NCBI GenBank assembly: GCA_020631735.1 | Contig: CM036197.1 | Span: 45,431,880-45,495,879, forward strand | Source: Saccharum officinarum | Taxonomy: Eukaryota > Streptophyta > Magnoliopsida > Poales > Poaceae | Direction: 5' to 3' | DNA: 64,000 nt | In this document: one piece after another, positions 21,643-32,300 of the stretch | Layout: each line of letters starts with the position of its first letter | How positions within the stretch are numbered: position 1 is the first letter of the stretch | Program-made: the position numbers and the translations under genes | The notes under the pieces: model-generated | Told to the model about the DNA's origin: nothing | Seen by the model: only the letters and a program-made list of their open reading frames with translations | Databases searched by the model: none

Positions 21643-22236
21643 ATCAAGTGTACATCTCCATGTGCTTGTGTGTTAGCTTTTTCTCAATCATTTTTTCAAA
21701 GGTTTTCCAATTAGCTCACTAGGCCCTACATGCAATGCACTTCATGGAATTCACCTAGTGGCACCCGTGCATCGAATAACCGATAAGACTTCCCCCTTAA
21801 TAGTTCGGCTATCGATCCTAAACACTTACACCCTTTATGGTGTCCTTGAGTGTAAAACAAAATGACCATATGGATTAACCTTTGCCTTGAGCCCATTTTA
21901 TTTCTTCAAATGATATGATCCACTTCATATCATCACATGACCGTCTCGATCCATCGACCTTGACTTCACTTGCTCTTCACCGTTGCATCGGTCCGTCGGC
22001 CGCTAAGTCTTGTTCAAGCTTTCACCATCGCATGGTCCTTCGCTTCGAAGCCTCGACTTGCCCTTCACCTTCACAACCGTCCATCGAGCCAACCTCATCT
22101 TGGTCTTCACCATCTTGGTCATATGAGTCAATGTCATGTCTCATATGCAATGACCACCTTTATCTAAATCATCCACTTAGATACAAAGGTTAGTTCTAGG
22201 TTTCATCAATTAGCCAAAACCAAACTAGAGACTTTC
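21643..22236 (+). repeat. 3' end of an LTR from an unclassified LTR retrotransposon
   Basis: No coding frame. The tail CCAAAACCAAACTAGAGACT ending in TTTCA is a usual grass LTR terminus, and it abuts the interior of a copia RNase H frame, so the unit probably inserted into the copia element. The start is lost in the gap. Confidence 0.45.
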
Positions 22237-22577
22237 AGTATGTCGCAGCAGCCACGGCGGCATGCCAGGTGGTCTGGCTGCGGCGGCTGCTGGCAGAGCT
22301 CACCGGAGCCCAGGTCCAGCCGCCGGCACTCAAGGTGGACAACCAGCCAGCAATTGCGCTGGCAAAGAATCCAGTTCTCCACGACAGAAGCAAGCACATA
22401 GATGTGAAGTTTCACTTTCTTCGTGATTGCGTCGATGGAGGGCAGCTCGTCATCGAGTTCGTCGACACCAAACGGCAACTCGCTGACATCCTCACCAAGT
22501 CACTTGGTCGACTTCGGTTCCAGGAGCTGAGGGGGATGATTGGCATGGTTGAGGTCAAGAAAGGACAGCAGGATTAG
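22237..22577 (+). pseudogene. Ty1/copia RNase H, C-terminal fragment
   Basis: The frame YVAAATAACQVVWLRRLLAE, KVDNQPAIALAKNPVLHDR, SKHIDVKFHFLRD and QLADILTKSLG is the end of a copia Gag-Pol polyprotein. It ends in a normal stop. A purine-rich tract (AGGGGAAGA) follows, then the LTR. All upstream domains are missing, cut by the LTR fragment and the gap. Confidence 0.9.
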
Positions 22578-22585
22578 GGGAAGAT

Positions 22586-23024
22586 TGTTAGACATAATCT
22601 GCTGATCCTCCATTGCAGTCAAGGGCAGGTACATGGTCAGCTCTGCTGTCCAGCCCTGAACACTGCAGCTTGTATGGCAATAGGCCATCCCTAGTACTAT
22701 AGTTGGTAGAAGGTGATGTATACCATGTTCTAGGAGTAGGTAGAGGTACACCAGCCATGTCTTGGCTGTACTAAGGTGATGGGGGCTGTACTCAGCATAC
22801 CATCATGTACTATGTAGTTGGTAGCTTGCTTGTATAAATTAGGAAGCAATGCAATGGAAAATGCAGCTCTTGCCACTATCACTTGAGTTATTCAGGTTTC
22901 AGGAACTGAAACCGTGTAGAGTGTGTGTGTGTGTGCTGAAGAGAGCTCGGCTCTTCTTCTTCCTCAGTGTAGGGAGGAGTAGAGGGAAGGTGAGCAGGTG
23001 CTGCTCACCTGGGCATTGGGTACC
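22586..23024 (+). repeat. 3' LTR of the copia element
   Basis: Starts TGTTAGACATAATC right after the polypurine tract and contains a transcribed region typical of short copia LTRs. A (GT)n tract lies near 22920. The end is approximate: it is set where NLR coding sequence becomes recognisable. Confidence 0.6.
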
Positions 23025-26000
23025 GGTGCATCAGTAACATCATCATTTCTTGTTGAGCGTAAAGTGTACGGGAGGGATGCAGAGGTGAAATCCATCCTTG
23101 ATTTGGTTGCAAGGAGCAGATCCAGCATAACTGTCCTACCAGTTGTAGGCATGGGAGGGATTGGGAAGACAACTCTGGCCCAGCTTGTGTACAACCATTC
23201 TAAGGTAGAAAGTCACTTTCAGAACAAGATATGGGTTTGTGTTTCTGATAACTTTGACGTGCGTAGGGTGACAAGGGAGATATTAGACCGTGTCTCGGAA
23301 ACAAAGGGTACCAGAAACAGACTACTTGGATGGGCTTCAGGAGGACCTAGTTAAATGCATGGAATCCAAGAGGTTTCTAATTGTCTTGGATGATGTCTGG
23401 GATGATATGAAGCAGCGCTCTTGGGAAAAACTGTTAGCTCCTTTAAAACGAATTCAGACAACAGGTAATATGATACTTGTGACAACTCGGAAAGTATCTG
23501 TTGCAGAAATGACACAGACAGTTGAACCAGTCAAGTTAAGTGCTTTGGAAGGGTGTGCTTTATGGCAAATGTTTATATCATGTGCGTTTGGTGATGAGAA
23601 ATATGAAGAACATCCAAGTTTGTGCACTATTGGGAAGCAAATAACTAAAAAGCTGAGGGAACCCATTAGCAGTAAAAACTGTTGGTGCTCTGTTAAGAAA
23701 GAATATTAGCATTGATAATTGGACTAACATACTAAACAATGAAGAATGGAAATCCCTACAGGATATGGAAGGCATTATGCCTGCATTGAAGCTCAGTTAT
23801 GATTACCTGCCGACTCCTTACAGCAGTGCTTTGTATTGTTGTCTATTCCCCAAGAACTATCTCTTTGATGCAGTGAAGTTAGTCAGCATGTGGATCTCAC
23901 AAGGATTTGTGCATGGTAACCACACTGGTAAAAAACTAGAGGATATAGGAAATGCTTATTTGGCTGATTTAGTGAACTCAGGCTTCTTGGTGAACTTAGG
24001 TTTCTTTAAGCTGGTTGGAAGGGGCAGGAATTACTCGAATCACTTTGTCATGCACGATCTTATGCATGATTTAGCATGGGAGGTTTCAAGAACTGACTTT
24101 GTAACTATCGATGGCACAAAACATAAAGAAATCTTGCCAACTACGCGCCATCTGTCAATATTCACTGGCTTTTCTGCAGACTATGAGCCTAAATTTTCTT
24201 GTAACAATCTAGAGAAAAACTTGCTGCAACTTACATCTGTGAGAAAGCTGAGATCCTTGATTTTAATTGGTGGTTATGACCTCTCCTTTTTCACATCCTT
24301 CCAGCATATGTTTAAAGAAGCGGAAAATTTACGTTTGCTGCAAGTTTCTGCAACTGATGCCCATTTTGATTGTTTCATCAGTAGTTTGGTGAATTGCACG
24401 CATATTCGTTATGTAGAGGTGGACCGCATTGGCTCTCCGACTGGAGTTCTTCCACAAGCTTTGATCAAAATTTTCCATCTTGAAGTATTAGATGTTGACC
24501 CCTATGTAGGTCTAACTCTTCCCAGTGATATGAGTAACCTTGTCAGCTTGCAGCATCTTGTTGGGGCAGGGGAAGTACTGTCGACCATTGCCAGGGTTGG
24601 TAATGTGACCGCTCTTCAAGAGCTTCCTGTATTCAAGGTTCAAAAAGCTAGTGGGTTTGATATAAGACAGCTTAAATTCATGAATCAGCTTGTAAAACTT
24701 GGAATTTATCATATTGAAAATGTAAGAAGCAAACAAGAGGCTACTGAAGCAAGACTTATAGATAAAGGGCACCTAGAGGAACTGTGCTTGTTGCGGGATT
24801 CTGATAGCACTAGTTTGGAAACTTCAACAGAGACCACAACTGAGGTTCTTGAGGTTCTTAAACCTCATCAAAACCTTAAACATCTCCAGATAAGTGGTTA
24901 CAGTGGTTCTGTATCTCCAAGTTGGCTCAAAAAGTTTTGGTTCCTTAGGAAGCTTAAGTTGATTAATATCTGCCATGTACAAGAAGTACGAATTCCTTGT
25001 TTAGAGGAGTTGGTGCTATCTGGACTACCAAGGTTAGAAAAATGTATGGCCACTTGTACAAGGGAATTGGATTTTTATCTAAGGGTACTGATAATTGAAA
25101 ACTGCCATGAACTGAAGGTCTTCACTCCATTTGAAATCCAGAATTTATGCTCTTCTGAAGTTCAACAAAGATCTCAGATGCTGAGCCTGAAAGGCACTGG
25201 TTCAGGTAAGGGTGAGCAGCTCTTTCTCTCTTACTCTCTGGGGTGTTTCTTTTTGGTGGGTGGGGGAGGGTTCGGTCGTTTATTTAGTGTTGTTGTTGCT
25301 TAATAAAAGCAAACACCAGTTTTAGTTGGGTCTTTCAGATTTGTATGTTTTTTTAAGGAAGCTATTTGTACCATACATTAATGCAATGAACTCTTAATTT
25401 AGCAGTTTGCACACTTGCAAATGTTACTTTCCCTTATAGATTTTCCTGTTTTTTTATCACAACTAAAAAGGTATCAAGGCTCGCAGAGTCTAGGTGCAAC
25501 ATTTGATGTAGCTTTATGTTCAGGTAAGAGGCACCTCAATCATTCATTAATATAGCAAACGAACTGATAACTTGAACTTGTTTCTCTTTTTCGGTAGAAG
25601 ATGGTATCTGTTCTTACCTCTAGTAATTTTTAGTTCACTAGTATATTACAACCTTGATTTTTTTTCTTTCCATAGGATTTTCATATGTTGAAGCTGAGCG
25701 AAACAAATGGTTATCTGGTCTTCGTGTGCTAAAGGTACATGGATGTCCTCGTCTGATGTTGTTACATCCCCTGCCGCCCGCTGAAAATACTCAAGTATCA
25801 GTTTAAGCGCTTCTAACATATCCAGCAGTAGAGAGAATGAATTCAAATGATTTGTCGGTCATGTCCTCAAAGGAATTGATAGTGCTTAATGCCAAGGTTT
25901 TGGAGTTCCAAAATCTAACAGACGTGACATCACTGCACATAGAGCACTGTCCAAATCTGGTGTTTCTTTCATCTGAAGGCTTGAGGCAGCTCCTCAATTT

Positions 26001-27647
26001 AAGAAAGATGGCAATCGTCAGTTGTGGTAATCTGGTCTCATCATGTATTGTGCCTAATGCTGTCTCTGAATCCTGGAAAGCTACAGATCATCCTGCCTTT
26101 CCACGTCTCAAACATCTGAGAATCGAATCTTGTGGTGGTATAGCAGGCAGGTGGCTAACTGAAATGCTGCCTCATATGCAGTCCCTTGAGGAACTGGACA
26201 TAGAGGACTGTCCCCAGATGAAATCCATATCAATCCATCATCCCAGACAAGAGGCGGAGTGTGGCAGTCTGGCTTGTCAAGCAGTCTTACCAACAAGCTT
26301 AGCCCAAGATGAGTTCCTCTTGCACATTCCACTAAATGTCCTTTCAACACTAGAGAAGTTCCGTATTCAGAGGTGCCCAGAAATGCAGTTATGTAGCAGC
26401 AGCTGGGATGGGTTTAGAGGGTTCACCTCCCTCACGGAGCTAATCATTACAGGTTGCCCCATGCTGTTTTCTTCTGCCAATGAGACGTTTTCTGTTCCAC
26501 CATCTGCGCACTATCTTTGTATCGAGTTTCTCCCAAGAAGAATGCAGCCTTACTGTCCAGAGAACCGGAGCTCTCTCAGATTTATGTCAGTGCGGGAGAG
26601 CCCAGACTTGCAGTCTCTACGGCTGCATTGCTGCACAGCTTTGCAGGAGCTCCAGATCCAGAGTTGTCAACAGGTGGCTGCATTGGAGGGCATGCAGTAT
26701 CTGAGTTCCCTCCGAGTCTTGTCAATTGAGATGAATCCTGAACTATGTGCTTCATGGGTTCGAAGGTGTCAAGACGTGCAACAGGGAAGTGGTCACACAC
26801 GTCTGCTTCCTCCGTCGCTTGAGAAACTTAGCATCAGACATCTCCAGGACGGCTTGGCGCCCTATTTGCTGGCCCACGGAACGTTCCTCTCCATGCTGGT
26901 GGTAGAGGATAGTCCGAACTTGACATCTTTGCAGCTGGGTTCCCTCGCAGCACTGAGAAACCTGCAGATTCAGGATTGTGGTTCCCTCACATGTCTGCAA
27001 GGCGTCCTCCCCAAACTAGAAGTGTGTTTCTGTGACAGCCAAAACTTGACTTCTCTGCAGCTCGGTGCGCTCACAGCATTGGATGACTTGACAGTCTATA
27101 GTTGTGACTGTCTCACTTCACTGGAAACCTTGGCATCACTCGGGAACCTTGCTGATTTGGCAGTATACGAGTGCCGCAGCATGGCCCCGTTGCTGGAGCT
27201 TTTGTCACGACAGCCTGAGGGTGAGGGTTTTAATGTATTCCCCGACTGGAAAGGCTCTATGTCGATGGCTTATCTGCCCTTGCCACGCCTTTCTTCAAAC
27301 ACCTCACCTCTCTCCGTTACCTAAGAGTAACTTATGATTCAAACAGAAACATTGTCCGTTTCACGGATGAACAAGAAAAGGCGCTTCAGCTCCTCACGTC
27401 TCTGCACGCTCTTGCAATTTTGGGGTTTCTGAATCTTGAAGAGCTCCCTGCTGTGCTGCACAGTCTTCACTCCCTCAAAAGGCTAGATGTCAGGGGTTGT
27501 CCACGCATCTCAAGGCTGCCTGAAAAGGGCCTTCCACCGTCGCTGGAAGTGCTGGAGATCAATGACTGCAGTGTGGAGCTTCAGGAGCAGTGCACGATGC
27601 TAGCAACAGGGAAGCTAAGGGTCCAAATTTGTAACTATCATCGTTGA
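23025..27647 (+). pseudogene. NLR1: NB-ARC-LRR resistance gene homolog, beheaded
   Basis: NB-ARC motifs are plain: VYGRD, P-loop GMGGIGKTTLAQ, RNBS-A KIWVCVSDNFD, kinase-2 FLIVLDDVWDD, RNBS-B GNMILVTTRK, NPLAVKTVGALL, CCLFP and MHD (FVMHDLMHDLA). An LRR follows to 25205, an intron, then LRR exon(s) from 25677. Family role: intracellular immune receptor. Lesions: the copia LTR replaces the CC/BED part; frame changes near 23310, 23660 and 27270; a stop at about 25804. It is the closest paralog of NLR2, with the same exon order and collinear LRRs. Confidence 0.9.
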
Positions 27648-28480
27648 ACTGGCTGCTGTTGGACACACATTTCTTCCTGTACAACAAAGCTGTACCGTGA
27701 GCCTTTTTTCTGCTCTTCAGGTATGCACTACCATAGATCTTGTTACGGTGTTACCTTTGCAATTTGTTTGATAGCATATACCCTTATTGCCCTATTGCTA
27801 AATTAAGCATTCATCCTGCTTTCTGCAGGAATTTGGAGATCATCCCATGAGTGATGAACGGACCAGTGCGATGGTGACTTCGGTTCAACCGATTCACATC
27901 TCGTTGGATGTCGTGCATGCATGAATTCAGATGCTGTCACCCCGTGATGTATTGGTGTGATTTCTGGTTTGTACGTCCCCGCTGCTTCATGCTTAATTGC
28001 TATTGCCGGAACCAGAATATCAGTTCTTATTACTTGCTTCTCTGGCTCTGCCAGTGGATTTGGGAACTTGGGGGGTGAACTGATTGTCTGATGATTCACC
28101 AAAAAAAAAAATCCAATAAACCCGACCCTAAGCGAGAAACCTGAACCCGATCCGACATAGCGTTTGATCAAGTGTATGGGGGAGGGAAACAATACTCAGA
28201 GCATGGTTGAGAGGGAGAAGACCTTTTCAGCTAAACAAAGGCCTTAGGCCTGCTCATTCGCTCTGCCTATTGGGCCACTATTTAGAAGGCCCAGTTCCAA
28301 AAAAAATCCAATAGGTCGTCGGATAAAACGATTGTTAGGAATCTTATTACACTCACAAAAAAAAATACTGGACGTCTGGCATATGCAAGTCATAGCACAC
28401 CTCGAATTATCGCTTTTGTTACGGTTGATATGCCACTGATTCCCACGACTTTTCTTGCAGCTCAGCAGCTGTGCATGACT
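27648..28480 (+). repeat. NLR 3' flank (copy a) and intergenic DNA
   Basis: Bases 27700-28010 match 38690-39060 closely and 37760-38170 more loosely (for example GTTACGGTGTTACCTTT and CGTTGGATGTCGTGCATGC). This marks the common 3' flank of the tandem NLR unit. No gene in 28020-28480. Confidence 0.75.
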
Positions 28481-28800
28481 TCGACCTTGACCCAAGCGGA
28501 TGCGTTCACATGCGCACTTTCCACTTCGCTTCCTATGAGTAGGACCGCAAGACCTATGCTTCTGCAAACTCCGTTCCCTTCCTGACCTTGTCATTCGCGT
28601 CCAACCTCGATTGATCTCTCTCGGGAACACTGCTTGCTTGTGCCGGATCTCATGGAGGCGGTAGATACCGCTCTCGTAGAGGGCGCGATCCTATGGCTGG
28701 CGCAAACCATCCTTTCAAACTCCTACTCGACAAGTTCGACGCGAGGCTTCGCCATGTTGCTTATTATTATTTTTTTAAAAAGATATCTAAATTACTATTG
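28481..28800 (+). pseudogene. NLR first-exon relic
   Basis: The promoter-side stretch and ATG (about 28652) match NLR2: MEAVDTALVEGAILWLAQTI against METVDNALVEGAILWLAQTI. A 1-bp deletion then shifts the frame (SNSYSTSSTRG), and after the codons for FAML the sequence jumps to what is intron 2 in NLR2 (compare 28757-28815 with 30365-30421). It is an internally deleted tandem copy of the NLR2 5' end and cannot code for a receptor. Confidence 0.85.
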
Positions 28801-28812
28801 CCAGTGCACTGC

Positions 28813-29107
28813 TTAGACCCTGTTTAGTTCAATTTGCCATGACAAAAGATTAGCCCCTAAACTTTTGCTGCTAAACTTTAGTCTTGCTTGAAGTGTTTAG
28901 ATCCATGATAAAAGTTTAAGCTAAAAGTGTAAAATGAGGTGTCCTTCACACCCCCAAATGCTTTTAGCCCAGTTTTAAACTTCTTGAGGTGCAAATGACA
29001 AAACTTTAGCCTCTCCTTTTTGCTCCACCTGTTTAGATCAATTTGCCTAAAATATGGGCTAAAAGTGCTGTACAAAAGTTTTGCCAAAAGAAATAAACAG
29101 AACCTTA
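28813..29107. mobile_element. Tourist-like MITE with precise TTA duplication
   Basis: 289 bp from GACCCTGTTTAGTTCAA to AAATAAACAGAACC, flanked by TTA. The paralogous intron at 30415-30440 reads GCACTGCTTAATTGTAG without the insert, so this pair gives the filled and empty states of the same site. This proves the boundaries and the 3-bp duplication. Confidence 0.92.
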
Positions 29108-29351
29108 ATTGTAGTGATAAACTTCTAACAACAAGACCATGATCTTTTGAGTTTTGACCCAAGCGGCATGCCCGCAGCCCGCATGTGCGTCCACATGCGC
29201 ACTTTCCGCCTCGCTTCCTGTGAGTAGGACCGCAAGACCCCAGCAAGAGAGCATTATCTTCTGCCGGGAACACTGCTTGCTTGTCATTCGCGGTTGACTC
29301 CAACCTTCCATTGATCTCTCTCGGGAACACTGCTTGCTTGTTTCAGATCTC
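29108..29351 (+). promoter_or_regulatory. Proximal promoter/5'UTR of NLR2, partly duplicated
   Basis: The stretch from GACCCAAGCGGCATGC to the ATG repeats the upstream relic (28485-28651). The motif GGGAACACTGCTTGCTTGT occurs at about 28622, 29265 and 29322, so the leader contains an internal duplication. No TATA box is evident to me. Confidence 0.5.
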
Positions 29352-32300
29352 ATGGAGACGGTAGATAACGCCCTCGTGGAGGGCGCGATCCTATGGCTGG
29401 CGCAAACCATCCTTGCAAATCTCCTACTCGACAAGCTCGATGCGTGGCTTCGCCATGTTGGGCTCGCCGACGAGACCGAGAGGCTCATGTCTGAGGTCGA
29501 GAGGGTCGAGATGGTGGTTGCTGCTGCGAAGGGGAGGGCGAACGGGAACAGGCTGCTTACCCGATCGCTCGCTCGACTCAAGGAGCTCATGTATGACGCC
29601 GATGACATGGTGGACGAGCTTGACTACTATAGGCTCCAACATCAGGTCCAAGGAGGTATGCCGCATGCATATATATGCTCTTGTGCAGATCGATGAACGA
29701 GATAGTGAAAGCTTCTCATGGTTTCCTCTGGTACGCTTCCCTTTTGGTGCAGGTATGTTTGCTAGTGCTAATGAGCAGGAAGGAACCGATAGAGACGGAG
29801 ATGGAGCAGAGCAAGTAGATGGATCCAGGGCTAATCCTGACATACCGAGTAGCAGCAGTACTGGCAAAAGGCGGTCCAAGGCATGGGCTCATTTTGAGGA
29901 GATTGTACATGGCAGAGCAAAATGTAAACACTGTGGCACGCAACTCCAGTGCGAGACTACCAAAGGGACATCGGTATTGCACAATCACCTCAAGAGTAAC
30001 AATTGCAGGACGAAACGTGCAGCAGTTGAACAAACGCCAATCCTTTCAAGGTACTAGAACTACTTAGCTAACTTGAGGATCCATGCATAATCCATATCCT
30101 TGCATTGGGGAACTTTCGTAATAACGATCATGATTAACGCTTCCTTGTTGATTTTTGCTATTTATCTATCATCAAATGTTTTTATGCTAAATTTGTGAAA
30201 TTTCTGAATGTTGGATCGTGCTTTAGGGTCATAACTGCACATGGATTGTATTTGTCAAAAATCTGGCAGATCTGACCAATTGAAATCTATTGACAGATAA
30301 CTAGACACTCCCTCTGTTGTTAAAAAGCGGCACCAAAAACAGCACTTTAGGGTTTAGAATATGCTCATTATTTTTTTTTTTAAAAAATATATCTAAATTA
30401 CAATTGCCAGTGCACTGCTTAATTGTAGTTATAAACTTCTAACAACCAGACCATGATCTTTTTCCTCATGTAGTGCCGTTGATGGCGCACAAAATGGTGC
30501 GACGTCTTCGACTCATGTTGCAGACAGCAGAAAAAGAAAAAGAATTGATGAGGTTTCAGCAGTAGCACCCAACACACCAGCTAACTCACACCCCTGGAAC
30601 AAGGCCAAATTCTGTGATAGAATCCAACAAACGACTCACGAGTTACACCAGGTTATCAGTGAGGTTCAGAAGTTATACGGATCAGCCCCTGTTGCTAGTT
30701 CGAATTTTTGTCGGGATACAATTGCAGATCCATGCCGAAGGACGTCAAGTCTTATCCAACGCAAAATGTATGGGAGGGATGCTGAGAAGAACTCCATCTT
30801 AAAGCTGATGACAGAAGGCACATCTGGTGGTGTACTTATTGTGCCAATTTTAGGCATCGGAGGTATTGGGAAGACGGCTCTTGCTCAAAGTGTATACGAT
30901 GATCCAACTGTGAAAGGCCAATTTGTTCACAGGATTTGGATTTGGGTGTCTAACAACTTTGACGAAGTGAGACTTACAATGGAGATGTTAGACTTTGTTT
31001 CACAAGGAATGCATGCAGGAATAAGCAGCTTGGCTAAACTTCAAGAGATTTTATCGAGCCATGTCACATCAAACAAGACTCTACTTATTTTGGATGATGT
31101 ATGGGATGACATCGATGATTGCCGATGGAATAAACTGTTGGCTCCTTTCAGGTGTGACAATATGGAAGGCAATGTCATTCTTGTCACTACTAGAAAATTG
31201 TCTGTTGCAAAAAGGATAGGCACAGTCAAACAGATCGAGTTATGTGGTATGCAAAGTGATGATTTCTGGTTATTATTTAAAACATGTTCATTTGGTGATG
31301 AAACTTACCAAGAGCAGCCAAGTCTAAACATCATCGGCCAGCAAATAGCAGAGAAATTACATCATAACCCATTAGCAGCACAAACTGCTGGGATGCTTCT
31401 AAGGCAGCATCTTACCACTGACCATTGGAGTAACATTTTGAAGAACGAAAAATGGAAATCTCTTCAGCTCAACGGAGGCATCATGGCTTCTTTGAAGCTC
31501 AGCTATGACAACCTACCTGAGAACTTGCAACAATGCTTTCGGTATTGTTGTCTGTTCCCCAAAGAGGAACCTTTAGATGGAGTGAAGTTAGTCAGAATGT
31601 GGATTTCGCAAGGATATGTGCATGGTAACCATACTGGTAAAAAACTAGAGGATATGGGGAATGCTTATTTGGTTGATTTAGTGAACTCTGGCTTGTTTGC
31701 AAAACACTTGCATCATTCGAATTGCTTTGTCATGCCCAATCTTATGTATGATTTAGCAAGGGAACTTTCAGGAGCTGATTTTGCGACTATAGATGACAAA
31801 GAATGTAAAAAGATCTTGCCAACTACAAGACATCTGTCAATAGTAACTGATTCTGATTACGAGACATTTTCTGATGAGAACTTGAAGAAAAACCTGCTCC
31901 AAGTTACATCAGTGAGAAGGCTTCGGTCCCTGGTGATAATTGGTGTTTATGACCCGTCTTTTTTCACATTCCTCTTGAATATGTTTAGAGAAATGGAATA
32001 TTTACGTTTGCTTCAAATATGTGCAACATTTGCTGATTTTGACAGTTTCATCGACAATTTGGTAAGTTGCACACATATTCGTTATATATGTGCATACTTC
32101 CGTGAGGACGGAGTTCTTCCGCAAGCTTTGACCAACTTTTTCCATCTTCAAGTTTTAGATATTGGCTTGGACCCATCTATAACTCTTCCTAGTGGAATGA
32201 GTAATCTTGTCAGCATGCAGCATCTTGTTGCAGCTAAAGAAATACACTCGACCATTGCTTCCATTGGCAAAATGACCGCTCTTCAGGAGCTTCCTATGTT

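Noticed and set aside
22915..22940. (GT)n tract as regulatory repeat
   Set aside because: Short microsatellite inside the copia LTR, no further support.
30305..30330. ACTCCCTCTGTTG resembling a Stowaway end
   Set aside because: Single degenerate end without partner; too weak.
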